A stretch of DNA of 64,000 nucleotides from Muricomes sp049840515 (GCA_049840515.1 JASGKW010000011.1:62001-126000), one strand, 5' to 3'. Numbered from the stretch's first letter, positions 1-9,349 are shown. The notes: a model not told the origin generated them from the letters alone. Numbers and translations: made by a program.

Positions 1-1
1 G

Positions 2-1843
2 GCTCTATTATTTTGGATAGTTTATGAAAATATTAAAGTGTCGATGAACGGTAAAGAAATGTTTATTATGTCGGCAGGACTGGTTTCTATAATGACATTT
101 ATTTCTAGTTATCTAGAAAACCAGACAATTGATATGGAGAAAAAAGAAAATTTTTACTTGGGCTTTAATGTAAAAAAATTGAGGTTTCATGATAATGTTT
201 GGCTAAAAAGATTTAATAATGTTCCGTTAAAATTATTATTCTGGTTGATAGCTATCGTTCCGGTAATGATTTTGTACGCGGGCATTGGTTACAATACCGT
301 AGTACTGTGTAAAATAGCTGATTTTATTAATAAAAATATTGTATGTATAAAATCGGTTTGGTTAGCGGTATTTGTCGTGAGTTCTTTTTATTGCGTTGCA
401 ATTCTAATTGAATCAGTTTCTTTATCTAGAGTTACTTTTTCACAAAGTTATTTATACAGAACGTCAAAAAGGATTGAAAAAAATATCATTGAAAGAAAGA
501 TCGAAGACTACTTTAAAGAAGAGTTTAAAAAAATTTTTAGTATTAAGTCTATCTTAAAACAGAACAACGAGTTCTATTCTAGTGTTGAAACATTAATAAA
601 TTATATTTTCAATAGAGGACGTGATGTAAGTAATAATGAAACTGAATTTAATGAGTATGTTAAATGGGCCTTTTGCAGTGAAAGAGATTTAATTGATAAT
701 CTATTAAGATGGATATTTAAATACAATGAAAATAATAAAAACAATAAACTTATTGGTTTGATCAAGTCATTTTTACTAGAGAAAAGCATGGAAATGCTTA
801 GGCTATATTATAGTGTTAAGTGGAATACGATTAATTCAATTAAACAATGTAATGTCTCTACATTTGGGATTTTAGAAATTGCATATTATGATCTAAGAAA
901 ACTTCTTCACGTGGAAGAAAAAATGCATTCTAATGATAATTATAAAAATATTTTTTGGGGAGAATATAGAAAAAATGGATTTCAAATATACAGTAAAGAT
1001 GTTGCTAAAAGTAATTTGTGTATATCGAAAATCGTTAATATTTTGGAAGAAAAAATTAAAAATATTGATTTTATAAATAATATCAGTGATGTAGATATTA
1101 TTTTTAATATATTTGATGTTCTCAATGATATTGACTGTAAAACGAAAGGCCGGCTTTATTTTCCTCTTATATTTAATAACATGTATTTTCATGTTATTTA
1201 TGACGATAAAGGATGTAGTAATATTGTAAGAGAATTTTCCAATAAAATAAAAAGCAAATATTTGGAAGATTATATTGTTAAAGAAAGAGAAGTTCAAAGT
1301 AAAAAAATATTAATGAGCGGAGACATTTTACCAAAAGAAAAAAATGAATATTTAGCAAGCTTTTTACCATTGAAAGATATTGTAAGCGTATTGATTTTCA
1401 GATTGGCTTATTCGGAACGTTCACATAGAGAAGTAATGAATTTGGAAGAGTTTAAAGTTTGGAAAAATGCTGTTTATTATAGAGAAGCACAAGGAGAGGA
1501 TATTGAAGAATTAAAGAATCATAATTTCATACTTGAATTATGTGACACTATTAATAAATCATATGTATCACATTTTATATTTGATGATTTTTTGAAATGG
1601 GTATGGGCATCATTATTTGAAATATTCGATGATAAAAAATATAAGGAATTTATTGAATTTGGTAAAAAAGGAATTAGAAGGGATTTCTATTTAAATAGCT
1701 ACATAGTTATAAGATTGCTGTTGTGTACATATAGCTATAAACCCTTTTCCTTGTATGGGTTTACGGATAATGATAAAGAGCAAATAAAAAATGAATTGTC
1801 AGATATTAAGGATATTTTGAATGAAGAAAGAATTCATATTTGA
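2..1843 (+). CDS. Unrecognised AT-rich membrane protein, 5' end cut by window edge
   Basis: I do not recognise this protein. The frame is open all the way to the left edge, so the gene may begin outside the window; the first start inside is GTG at 38, giving 601 residues, and no clear ribosome binding site precedes it. Counting from that start, hydrophobic segments lie near residues 8-24, 63-85 and 105-126, followed by about 470 mostly polar, Lys/Asn/Glu-rich residues likely to be cytosolic. I see no catalytic motif. Base composition is much richer in A+T than in the housekeeping genes at the right end, and codons are strongly A/T-ending, which suggests horizontal acquisition. It is followed by a repeat-rich non-coding stretch rather than an operon partner. 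A defence, phage-resistance or mobile-element accessory role is possible but unsupported. Confidence 0.6.
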   Translation, partial: ALLFWIVYENIKVSMNGKEMFIMSAGLVSIMTFISSYLENQTIDMEKKENFYLGFNVKKLRFHDNVWLKRFNNVPLKLLFWLIAIVPVMILYAGIGYNTVVLCKIADFINKNIVCIKSVWLAVFVVSSFYCVAILIESVSLSRVTFSQSYLYRTSKRIEKNIIERKIEDYFKEEFKKIFSIKSILKQNNEFYSSVETLINYIFNRGRDVSNNETEFNEYVKWAFCSERDLIDNLLRWIFKYNENNKNNKLIGLIKSFLLEKSMEMLRLYYSVKWNTINSIKQCNVSTFGILEIAYYDLRKLLHVEEKMHSNDNYKNIFWGEYRKNGFQIYSKDVAKSNLCISKIVNILEEKIKNIDFINNISDVDIIFNIFDVLNDIDCKTKGRLYFPLIFNNMYFHVIYDDKGCSNIVREFSNKIKSKYLEDYIVKEREVQSKKILMSGDILPKEKNEYLASFLPLKDIVSVLIFRLAYSERSHREVMNLEEFKVWKNAVYYREAQGEDIEELKNHNFILELCDTINKSYVSHFIFDDFLKWVWASLFEIFDDKKYKEFIEFGKKGIRRDFYLNSYIVIRLLLCTYSYKPFSLYGFTDNDKEQIKNELSDIKDILNEERIHI

Positions 1844-1952
1844 TTGTAATATATGGATAGCCTAATCGAAAATAGAAACATCAAGACTATAGAAATGTTG
1901 TAAAACCTGGCTTGAAACAGCAAGTAGTCCCATTGGATTTATGGGTGTGGAA

Positions 1953-2036
1953 GACATGTTCCTCAAACCTATAAATCTTTGACATGTTCCCGCAAACCTC
2001 GAAATCACTAAGAATTGGTTGATATGTTCCCATGGA
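1953..2036. repeat. Three imperfect short direct repeats, possible mobile-element end
   Basis: The unit GACATGTTCCTCAAACCT at 1953-1970 recurs as GACATGTTCCCGCAAACC at 1981-1998 and more loosely as GATATGTTCCCATGGA at 2021-2036. Closely spaced short repeats near an end are typical of transposase-binding sites in some insertion sequences (for example the IS21 family). No transposase gene is present here, so the assignment to a mobile-element end is inference. The rest of 1844-2204 holds hairpins but no gene that I can see. Confidence 0.45.
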
Positions 2037-2040
2037 CTAA

Positions 2041-2090
2041 GACATCAATAATGACCACTCGTGCCATGTTGAGTGCGTAGTATTGATGTC
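2041..2090. repeat. Inverted repeat with nested stem
   Basis: GACATCAATA (2041-2050) is the exact reverse complement of TATTGATGTC (2081-2090). Inside it CACTC (2056-2060) pairs with GAGTG (2071-2075), leaving 5-nt internal loops and a 10-nt apical loop. No T-run follows, so it is not an obvious terminator. It lies just after the short direct repeats and may belong to the same mobile-element end. Confidence 0.5.
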
Positions 2091-2116
2091 CAGGTTTGAT
2101 AAGTAGTGTGCGAAAA

Positions 2117-2136
2117 AGCCCTGAAAACAAAGGGCT
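2117..2136. repeat. Small hairpin
   Basis: AGCCCT (2117-2122) and AGGGCT (2131-2136) form a 6-bp stem with an 8-nt loop. A poor T-tract follows, so at most it is a weak terminator. Confidence 0.3.
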
Positions 2137-2204
2137 CTGTAAAATTTAATGTATTTTGAAGACATCAAAGTTGCAGAAATTACTACAGATTTTTTTAATT
2201 ATTA

Positions 2205-2264
2205 TTGACAACTAAAAATAAACATGATATATTCAAAACAGTGTTTTAAAACAATGTTTTGAAT
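2205..2264 (+). promoter_or_regulatory. Promoter with 34-bp palindromic TetR operator
   Basis: TTGACA at 2205-2210, a 17-bp spacer and TATATT at 2228-2233 make a strong promoter for the tetR/ABC operon. A near-perfect palindrome spans 2231-2264, covering the -10 edge and the expected start of transcription. It contains two half sites, AACAGTGTT (2237-2245) and AACAATGTT (2250-2258), 13 bp apart. Position and symmetry fit autorepression by the TetR protein encoded 19 bp downstream. The same half-site layout occurs before the second TetR gene (56843-56874). Confidence 0.75.
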
Positions 2265-2282
2265 GTGCCATGGAGGTGCCGT

Positions 2283-2925
2283 ATGGCAAAACAAATCGAA
2301 GGGGTTTATGAGAAAGTTCTGGAATGTGCACGAGTCGAATTTCTTGATAAAGGTTACAATGATGCACCATTGCGTACAATTGCACAAAATGCAGGTAGTA
2401 GTACGGGATCTATTTATACACGTTTTGGGGACAAGAAGGGTTTATTTTACGCATCGGTATCCCCTGCTTTGGATGGATTAAAAGAGTGGTTCGGTTATGA
2501 ACAAGAGATTTTTGATAAAAGAAATATAGCGGATAAAAAAAATGATAACTTTGATTACTCCCGTGACAATTTCTGTTGCTTTTTTCGATTATGTGTATAA
2601 CCATTACGATGAATTCAAACTTCTTATATCCTGTTCTCCTGAAGGAACAATATTCTCTACTTTTATTCATGATATTGTTTTGATAGACGTGGAATACACC
2701 TTGAAATTTATTCATGATACGAGCCCTGAACTTTTGGAAACCGGAAGAATTACAGAGGGTTTGGTTCATATGTTATCCAGTGGCTTTTTCACCGGGATTT
2801 TTGAAACAGTAGCACATGATATGGATAAGAAGTGTGCTCAGGAACAGGTGGGAAAGATGCAGCGCTTTTATCAAGTTGGATGGAAAAGTCTCATGGCAGG
2901 AGGAGGTCATGTTGAAAAATTATGA
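2283..2925 (+). pseudogene. TetR/AcrR family repressor, frameshifted
   Basis: The ATG at 2283 opens a TetR N-terminal helix-turn-helix domain (residues about 5-50, including LRTIAQNAGSSTGSIYTRFG). The frame is lost at a run of eight A at 2535-2542 and ends soon after. From 2542 the next frame encodes the ligand-binding half, with FETVAHDM and FYQVGWKSL matching the intact paralogue encoded at 56206-56820 (FETVAHDM, FYSAGWDAI). Joined, the product is about 213 residues, the normal TetR length. One extra A explains the break; slippage, sequencing error or true inactivation are all possible. The gene begins right after its palindromic operator and its 3' end overlaps the KTR gene, so it is the first gene of the transport operon and its presumed repressor. 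Confidence 0.8.
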
Positions 2926-3097
2926 TGTGCATATTGATGAAGATGGGTGGGTGCTTTGCCCGCATTGCAAATGCAAAACTCGAACAAAGGTAAAAGCAGA
3001 TACTATTCTTGTAAATTATCCCTTGTATTGTCCGAAATGCAGACGAGAAACAACGATTCAAGTAAATCTTGGCAAACAATTGGAGACCAGACGCTAA
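2909..3097 (+). CDS. Cysteine-rich KTR domain small protein
   Basis: A 62-residue protein. The start at 2909 follows an AGGAGG at 2901-2906 and overlaps the end of the tetR frame by 17 nt, so translation is probably coupled. It contains two CxxC pairs (CPHC near residue 18 and CPKC near residue 42) separated by a segment with KTRTKVKAD, the arrangement of the cysteine-rich KTR family, a small zinc-ribbon-like fold of unknown function. Such proteins are often found between a TetR gene and ABC exporters, including on conjugative elements; that link is from general knowledge and I infer no biochemical role. A strong terminator follows directly, so part of the transcript ends here. Confidence 0.75.
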   Translation: MLKNYDVHIDEDGWVLCPHCKCKTRTKVKADTILVNYPLYCPKCRRETTIQVNLGKQLETRR

Positions 3098-3103
3098 GAC
3101 GCA

Positions 3104-3156
3104 GAGCCGATATTTGTGATTTATAATTACACAAATATTGGCTCTTTATTTTATTA
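3104..3156 (+). terminator. Rho-independent terminator after KTR gene
   Basis: A 15-bp stem with one G-U pair (3104-3118 with 3130-3144), an 11-nt loop and a T-rich tail TTTATTTTATTAT. Placed between the repressor/KTR pair and the ABC genes, it probably lowers expression of the downstream genes relative to tetR. Confidence 0.8.
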
Positions 3157-3248
3157 TAGGAAAGTGCGCCCTATGATAAAAAAATGCTCCGCAAGGATCG
3201 CACTGTGGCGGAGTGGAAGATGTTGCTGACGCAACCCGCCACAGGCGG

Positions 3249-3275
3249 AGAATCTCGCAAGCGAGATTCTTTCTT
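3249..3275 (+). terminator. Leader hairpin before ABC genes
   Basis: AGAATCTCG (3249-3257) pairs with CGAGATTCT (3262-3270) around a 4-nt loop, followed by TTCTT. It lies about 50 nt upstream of the first ABC gene and could act as an attenuator. The surrounding 3155-3323 stretch carries no gene; its GC-rich sequence differs from the AT-rich neighbours. Confidence 0.45.
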
Positions 3276-3323
3276 ATTATCAATGAGTTAGCCAAATCTA
3301 ACTACATACAAGGAGGTAATTTA

Positions 3324-5083
3324 ATGTCAAAACAGAAACAACAAGGTCCCTTTAAACGCCTTAAAGTCTTTGTACAACCGTATCAATCAAAATTTAATCT
3401 TTCTATTATATTGGCTATTCTTGGAGTTGCATCAGGATTTAATCTCCATACTTTGCAGTTGCAAGAACTCTGGTGCATTTAATGTCAGGAGGGACTGAGT
3501 TTTCATTTTATCTGCAATGGTGTGGAATTGCTGCTGCGGGGTATATTCTTAGAGTCATATTTGCCAATTGGTCAACCTCTGTATCCCATCAAGCTACATA
3601 TTGTGTGTTGAGAGATATTCGGAAGGCACTGGTTTCTAAGCTTTCAAGACTTCCAATGGGAACTTTGTTAGATAAACCATCTGGAGAATATAAGGGTATT
3701 ATTGTTGATCGTGTAGAAAGCTTAGAAACACCTTTAGCACATTTACTTCCTGAAATGACAGCTAATATTTTAATTCCTATTGCTATGTTTTTATATTTGC
3801 TTATTTTGGATTGGCGCATGGCACTTGTTTCATTAATTACATTGCCATTAGGAATGATTTTTATGATGGGAGTAATGAGAATATATCCAAAACAATATGA
3901 AACTGCTGTCAAAACAAGCACCCAAATGAACAATGCAGTGGTGGAATATGTCAATGGAATTGAGGTTATAAAAGCCTTCAATCAAAGTGCAGCTTCTTAT
4001 CAAAAGTATTCGGATGCAGTCAAAGATAATGCCTCATTTTTCTATAACTGGATGAAAAGTGCTCAATGGCCCATGTCGGCATATACTGCGATTTGTCCGG
4101 CTGTACTGCTGACTGTTTTGCCTGTTGGGTTTTTATTTTATATAAGCGGCAGTCTTACTGCACCAAATTTTATGACCATTATCATACTTTCTTTAAGTAT
4201 TGTAGGACCTATTCTTGCAGCTACTAATTTTACTGATGATCTTGCCAGAGTTGGTACAGTTGTAGATATTGTAGAGGAAATTATGAATTCCCCTGAATTG
4301 GTGCGTCCAAACAAGCCTGTAGAGCTTAATGACTTAACAATCCAACTTCAAGACGTAACTTTTGCCTACCATCAAGATGATTCCGGGAATGTATTGAATG
4401 GTGTAAATTTATCTATAAAACCAGGAACAGTAACGGCACTTGTTGGTCCGTCTGGTTCTGGAAAATCAACCATAACTAAGTTAATTGCAGGCTTTTGGGA
4501 TGCAACAGGTGGTTCTATTACCTTGGGAGGAATTAATGTGAAAAGTATTCCTCAAAATCAGCTTTCAGAACAAATTGCTTATGTATCTCAAGATAACTAT
4601 CTTTTTGATGATACCATTCGTGAAAATATCCGTATGGGTAAAAAGTCTGCTACAGACGCAGAGGTTGAAAAGGCGGCAAAAGATGCAGGCTGTGATGCCT
4701 TTATCCGATTCCTGGAAAAAGGATATGATACCAATGTTGGTGGAGCAGGTGGGCATCTCTCTGGCGGAGAACGTCAGAGGATAGCTATTGCAAGAGCAAT
4801 GCTAAAGAATGCTCCTATTGTCATTATGGATGAGGCAACAGCATACATTGACCCGGAGAATGAGGCTATTGTACAAAAGGCAGTTGGAAAATTGGTATCC
4901 GGAAAAACACTGATTGTAATTGCTCATAGACTATCCACTATTACGGATTCAGATCAAATAGTTGTTATTGATAATGGAAATGTTGCGGCATCGGGAACAC
5001 AAGAAGAATTACTGAAGACTTGCAGGCTCTATCAGGAAATGTGGCAAGCACATATGGGGGCAAAGGATGGTGAAGAAGAATGA
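3324..5083 (+). pseudogene. ABC exporter half-transporter A, one frameshift near the N-terminus
   Basis: Start ATG 3324 follows an AAGGAGG. The first about 39 residues (MSKQKQQGPFKRLKVFVQPY...) run in one frame to about 3440; homology then continues in another frame with SPYFAVARTLVHLM, matching APYFCIAQIVLGLL of the paralogue at 54364-56130. Restored, this is a roughly 585-residue protein with six membrane helices followed by an ATPase: Walker A GPSGSGKST, signature LSGGERQRIAIARAML, Walker B IVIMDEATA with catalytic Glu. It overlaps the next ABC gene by 4 nt (ATGA), so the two probably form a heterodimer. Paired half-transporters of this kind include exporters and the exporter-fold siderophore importers of the IrtAB/YbtPQ group; the importer genes downstream make a metal or metallophore substrate plausible but unproven. 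The break could be a sequencing error. Confidence 0.85.
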
Positions 5084-6825
5084 TTAACGTATTCAAAAAA
5101 ATATGGCATTTCTCAGGAGCTGAACAAGGAAATATTCGTAAGTCCATTATTCTAGGCTTAATTAATGCTATTTTTCATGCTGTACAATTTAGTGCCATTT
5201 TTGTTGTTCTTGGAGCATTGGTTAGCAATGAAAGCAATAATTCTGTTGTTTGGATTTCTTTAGGTCTTATGTTGTTAAGTGTAATCGGGCAGATTACAAC
5301 TCGATATTATTCTCAGCTGCAAAGAACTCATGCCGGTTATTTTATGGTGGCAAATAAAAGAATCCAAATCGGAGATAAGCTAAAAAGCGTACCCATGGGA
5401 TTTTTCAACAAAAATAATCTTGGAAATATTACAGGCGTTGCTACCAGCATACTTAGTGATGTAGAAAATACCGCTCCGGTCGTTTTAGTAACTACACTTG
5501 GCGGATTTATAAATGCTGTTGTGTTTGCTGCGATTATTTTCATTTTCGATTGGAGAATTGGGTTTATCGTACTTCTTGGAATATTACTATTTCTTTGGAT
5601 TACTTCTCTTATGGAAAGAAAATCTAAAAGAGATGCGCCTAAACGTCAAAAGGCACAGGAATCTCTTGTGGGTGCTGTATTAGAAACTGTACAAGGGATG
5701 GCAGTTGTAAAAGCATTTAATTTAGACAATGATAAAAACAAACGTATTGATAACACAATTGAAGATAGCTGTGAAAAGAATGCTGTGCTTGAAAAAGCCA
5801 TGACACCTTACATTGCGGTTCAGCAAGTCATCTTGGATTTATGTAGTGTAGTTATTATCTCACTTTCTATATGGTTTTATCTAAATGGAGCTATGAGCCT
5901 GGTAAATTGCCTAATGATGATGATTGCGTCCTTCATGATTTTTGGACAGCTTAAATCCGCTGGAAGTGGTACTGCGACCCTGCGTCTTACGGAGACTTCC
6001 ATTGACAGAGCAAATACAATGGACAATGTTTCTATTATGGATGAAGGTGGAAAAGCAATTCAGCCAAATAACTATAATATTGATTTTCATCAAGTCAGTT
6101 TCGCTTATGAAAAACGACAAATCTTAAATGATATAAATATTTCAATCCCCGAAAAGACGATGACGGCAATTGTTGGGCCATCAGGCTCTGGAAAAACAAC
6201 GCTCTGTAATTTAATTGCTCGGTTTTGGGATGTGAATAGTGGCTTTGTTTCCATTGGCGGCAGAAATGTTACAGAATACACATTGGATAGTCTGATGACA
6301 AATGTGAGTATGGTTTTTCAAAATGTATATCTGTTTGCAGATACTATTGAGAATAATATAAAGTTTGGAAAACCGGATGCAACTCACGAGGAAGTAGTTG
6401 AGGCTGCAAAGCGTGCTTGTTGTGATGAATTCATCTCTGAATTGCCGGATGGTTATAATACCCTGATTGGTGAAGGCGGAGCCTCTCTTTCTGGCGGAGA
6501 AAAGCAAAGAATTTCCATAGCACGAGCAATGTTGAAGGATGCTCCTATTGTCATTTTTGACGAAGCGACCGCCAATGTGGACCCAGAGAATGAAGAACGC
6601 CTGCAATCTGCCATAGAAGAATTGACCAAGGATAAAACTATTATTATGATTGCACACAGGTTAAAAACAGTTCGTAATGCGGATCAAATCCTAGTTTTAA
6701 AAGATGGTGCTGTTGTGCAGCAAGGAACTCATGAGAAATTGATTCAAGAAAATGGCATTTACACAGACTTTGTACTTGGAAGAAAGAGTGCAATCGGCTG
6801 GAAACTGAGAAAATTTAATGAATAG
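5080..6825 (+). CDS. ABC exporter half-transporter B
   Basis: A 581-residue fusion of a six-helix membrane domain (about residues 15-300) and an ATPase domain (about 335-575). Walker A GPSGSGKTT, signature LSGGEKQRISIARAML, Walker B IVIFDEATA and the switch His in MIAHRL are all present, so this half should hydrolyse ATP. The start ATG overlaps the stop of the preceding half-transporter by 4 nt, a sign of coupled translation and a heterodimer. Its closest relative in the window is the protein encoded at 52631-54367: both carry DEATANVDPENE, whereas the A halves carry DEATAYIDPENE or DEATAYTDPENE. The two modules therefore match partner for partner. The next gene starts 15 nt later, so the importer genes are likely in the same transcript. 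Confidence 0.9.
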   Translation: MINVFKKIWHFSGAEQGNIRKSIILGLINAIFHAVQFSAIFVVLGALVSNESNNSVVWISLGLMLLSVIGQITTRYYSQLQRTHAGYFMVANKRIQIGDKLKSVPMGFFNKNNLGNITGVATSILSDVENTAPVVLVTTLGGFINAVVFAAIIFIFDWRIGFIVLLGILLFLWITSLMERKSKRDAPKRQKAQESLVGAVLETVQGMAVVKAFNLDNDKNKRIDNTIEDSCEKNAVLEKAMTPYIAVQQVILDLCSVVIISLSIWFYLNGAMSLVNCLMMMIASFMIFGQLKSAGSGTATLRLTETSIDRANTMDNVSIMDEGGKAIQPNNYNIDFHQVSFAYEKRQILNDINISIPEKTMTAIVGPSGSGKTTLCNLIARFWDVNSGFVSIGGRNVTEYTLDSLMTNVSMVFQNVYLFADTIENNIKFGKPDATHEEVVEAAKRACCDEFISELPDGYNTLIGEGGASLSGGEKQRISIARAMLKDAPIVIFDEATANVDPENEERLQSAIEELTKDKTIIMIAHRLKTVRNADQILVLKDGAVVQQGTHEKLIQENGIYTDFVLGRKSAIGWKLRKFNE

Positions 6826-6840
6826 TTTGGAGGAACAGAA

Positions 6841-7770
6841 TTGAGTACAAAACGATTTATATTTCATAAAATTATTCAGTTGTGTCTAACGCTATTTTTC
6901 GTTACAGGAATTACATTTATTTTGATGAGATTTTCTCCAATTGATGCAGCAGAAGCTTATGCTCGTAGGAGTTTCCGTGTTTCATACGAGGACATCGAGT
7001 TAATTCGGGAGCAAATGGGATTGAATAAGTCACTGATCGTACAGTATGCTGATTGGTTGGGCAAAGCTGTTCGTCTGGACTTTGGAAAATCTCTTGTTAA
7101 TAACAGGGATGTATTTACAGATATTATGGGAGCAGGCAGGGTTTCAGCTCTGATTGTGCTGCTTGCAGCCGTTATTCAAGCAGTGGGAGCACTTATTTTT
7201 GGTGGAGTGAGCTATCTCACTCGAAGGAATATTACCGGGAAAATATTGCGTATCTTGGCAATTGCAGCTATTTCCATCCCGGCATTCTACATTGCATCCA
7301 TATTCATAGACGTATTGGCTGTAAGATGGAAATGGATAGGTGTTGCCGGCAACACAGGATTTATGCGGTACTTCCCCGCTGCTTTTTGCTTATCCGTAGG
7401 GGGAATTGCATTTTTTGGACAGATGATAGAAAAAGCAATTACACGAGCGATGAATGATGAAAGTATTCTATATGCTCGTTGCAGAGGACTAAGCGATAAG
7501 TATCTTGTTGCTCGTTATGCAGCCCCCCAAGCTGTAATTTCTATAGTTCCAACTTTTATGCAGATGATGGGTATGTGCATGGCAGGCTCAGCTATAGTGG
7601 AAAATATATTTTCTCTACCTGGCTTAGGCTATCTGATTATACAAAGTTTAATTAATAGAGACTTGCCAGTAATTTTTGCTACTGTTTTGTTTCTGGCATT
7701 TGCACTGGCATTATTTAACATTCTCGCTGATATAATCCAGCGTATCTTACTAAATAGACAAGGAGGTTAA
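6841..7770 (+). CDS. Nickel/peptide-type ABC transporter permease 1 (NikB/DppB-like)
   Basis: A 309-residue integral membrane protein with a TTG start at 6841 placed 8 nt after TGGAGG. It opens with a membrane helix and FILMRFSPIDAAEAYARR, has the short periplasmic-type segment seen in NikB/DppB/OppB permeases, and five further helices. The EAA loop that contacts the ATPase is near ARCRGLSDKYLVARYAAPQAVISIVP, followed by the family-typical ENIFSLPGLGYLIIQSL. It would form the channel with the next permease. It sits 15 nt after the exporter pair and 3 nt before the second permease. Substrate cannot be read from the sequence: nickel or opine metallophores, haem or short peptides are all transported by this family. 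Confidence 0.85.
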   Translation: MSTKRFIFHKIIQLCLTLFFVTGITFILMRFSPIDAAEAYARRSFRVSYEDIELIREQMGLNKSLIVQYADWLGKAVRLDFGKSLVNNRDVFTDIMGAGRVSALIVLLAAVIQAVGALIFGGVSYLTRRNITGKILRILAIAAISIPAFYIASIFIDVLAVRWKWIGVAGNTGFMRYFPAAFCLSVGGIAFFGQMIEKAITRAMNDESILYARCRGLSDKYLVARYAAPQAVISIVPTFMQMMGMCMAGSAIVENIFSLPGLGYLIIQSLINRDLPVIFATVLFLAFALALFNILADIIQRILLNRQGG

Positions 7771-7773
7771 AAT

Positions 7774-8559
7774 TTGAGGATATTGAAATTAGTTTTACCC
7801 ATATTTGTGCTTACGTTTTGTGCACTGGGATTTTTGATTGCCCCACATAACCCTCATGCAATGATTGCCTCCAACAAGTATGCCCTTGCTGGCGCAGCTT
7901 ACCCTTTTGGGGCAGATCAATATGGTCGATGTGTGTTTTCAAGGATTTTATATGGTGGGCAAGTGACACTTGGAATCGTCCTGATTGGTGCAGCTATTGT
8001 ACTAATCGTTGGTATAGTTATTGGCTTGTTTCTCGGCAGAATTGGCGAAAAAAAGGGATTGTTATGGAGCAGTATATTAGATGCCGTCACAGCGATTCCT
8101 CCATTAGCATATTTGATTATTTTTATTGGTATTTGGGGCAATAGTATCCCAACAATGCTAGTCGCCTTAACTGTTTCACTTATTCTGCGTATGATTAAAC
8201 TGGTTAAGACACAAACCGAAATAGAGCTTGAAAAAGCGTATATTCTCTGTGCGGTTTCCTCTGGGGCATCAAAGGGACGAGTTCTTTTTGTACATATATT
8301 ACCAAATATAATTCGTCCCTTGGTTCACTTTCTGTGTCTTTCATGTGCAGAGATGATTATGAGTATATCTGCGTTCTCCTTCATAGGTCTTAACCTTGGA
8401 GATAGCGTAATTGACTGGGGAAGTATGCTGCAAGAGAGTCGAATGGTAGCATCCATTCGCCCTGCACTGGCTTATCTGCCAATCTTATTTATATTCGCTT
8501 GCACTCTTTCTTTTCATGTAATTGCAAAGCAGCTGGAAGGCGGTGAAGAAAATGCTTGA
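7774..8559 (+). CDS. Nickel/peptide-type ABC transporter permease 2 (NikC/DppC-like)
   Basis: A 261-residue permease with a TTG start at 7774 after AAGGAGG. The N-terminal helix is followed by the family hallmark FGADQYGRCVFSRILYGGQVTL, then four more helices. The cytoplasmic coupling loop lies around ILCAVSSGASKGRVLFVHILPN, and FSFIGLNLGDSVIDWGSMLQES matches the conserved C-terminal part of DppC/NikC proteins. It overlaps the downstream ATPase gene by 8 nt, so the two are translationally linked. It is somewhat shorter than typical NikC (about 275-290 residues), mostly at the N-terminus. It is predicted to pair with the upstream permease. Confidence 0.85.
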   Translation: MRILKLVLPIFVLTFCALGFLIAPHNPHAMIASNKYALAGAAYPFGADQYGRCVFSRILYGGQVTLGIVLIGAAIVLIVGIVIGLFLGRIGEKKGLLWSSILDAVTAIPPLAYLIIFIGIWGNSIPTMLVALTVSLILRMIKLVKTQTEIELEKAYILCAVSSGASKGRVLFVHILPNIIRPLVHFLCLSCAEMIMSISAFSFIGLNLGDSVIDWGSMLQESRMVASIRPALAYLPILFIFACTLSFHVIAKQLEGGEENA

Positions 8560-9349
8560 AGTAAGAAATCTCTCTGTTTATACATCAAAGTCAAAAATGC
8601 TTTTGGGAGATATAAACTTTACTTTCCGGCAGGGAGTTTGTGCAGGAATAACTGGTCCTAGCGGGTCTGGGAAAACGACCTTATTGAAAGTTATTTTAGG
8701 TGTATTAAGTGAAAATGTTGTGGTAAAGCAAGGTGAGATTCTGCTCGATGGTAATGATTTGTTAAAAATGGATGCAAAGGAAAGAAGGAATCTCTGTGGA
8801 ACTCGATTTGGTTTTATTCCGCAAAGCCCTATGGCTGCATTCAATCCATATGTTTCAGTGGGTTCTCAAATGTCAGAAACATTCAGGAAACGCTTGGGGC
8901 TAGGCAAGAGTAGTGCAAAACAACTCAGCATGGAGATGCTTAAAAAAGTGAATTTATCTGATACAGATAGAGTTTACAATGCCCGATCGAGCCAACTTTC
9001 CGGCGGAATGCTGCAAAGAATCACCATGGCCATATTATTAGGTCTTGAACCCAGTTATATTTTTGCAGACGAACCTACCTCTGCATTGGATGAAAGAAAC
9101 AGACAGGAATTTTTGATAGCTCAACTCATGGAGTTGAAAGTTAAATCATCTATTTTATTTGTATCCCATGATGACGATGCAATTAAGCAATTATGTGATG
9201 AGATACTGATTTTACAAAATGGAAAGGTAGTGGAGCAAGGCAGAAGTGACACAATTTTCTCAAGTCCACAAAATAGTTGGACACGAGATTTTGTGACAGT
9301 TTCAAATGAGCAGAGAGAGGAGGTGTGGATGTGGAACAAATCACAGTAG
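8552..9349 (+). CDS. Nickel/peptide-type ABC transporter ATPase 1 (NikD/DppD-like)
   Basis: The chosen start, ATG 8552, has a GGAAGG upstream and gives MLEVRNLSVYTS, the standard beginning of this family; an in-frame ATG at 8522 would lie deep in the permease gene. The 265-residue protein has Walker A GPSGSGKTT, Q-loop near FIPQSPMAAFNPY, signature LSGGMLQRITMA, Walker B IFADEPTSALD and a switch His in LFVSHDD. The FNPY segment after the Q-loop is typical of oligopeptide/nickel importers. It should drive uptake together with the next ATPase. The gene overlaps the following one by 25 nt. Confidence 0.88.
   Translation: MLEVRNLSVYTSKSKMLLGDINFTFRQGVCAGITGPSGSGKTTLLKVILGVLSENVVVKQGEILLDGNDLLKMDAKERRNLCGTRFGFIPQSPMAAFNPYVSVGSQMSETFRKRLGLGKSSAKQLSMEMLKKVNLSDTDRVYNARSSQLSGGMLQRITMAILLGLEPSYIFADEPTSALDERNRQEFLIAQLMELKVKSSILFVSHDDDAIKQLCDEILILQNGKVVEQGRSDTIFSSPQNSWTRDFVTVSNEQREEVWMWNKSQ

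Noticed and set aside
1953..2036. CRISPR array
   Set aside because: Only three imperfect short repeats with unequal spacing and no cas genes.
2409..2769. Minus-strand frame across the tetR region
   Set aside because: Antisense shadow with no start signal; the plus-strand frames match the paralogous TetR.
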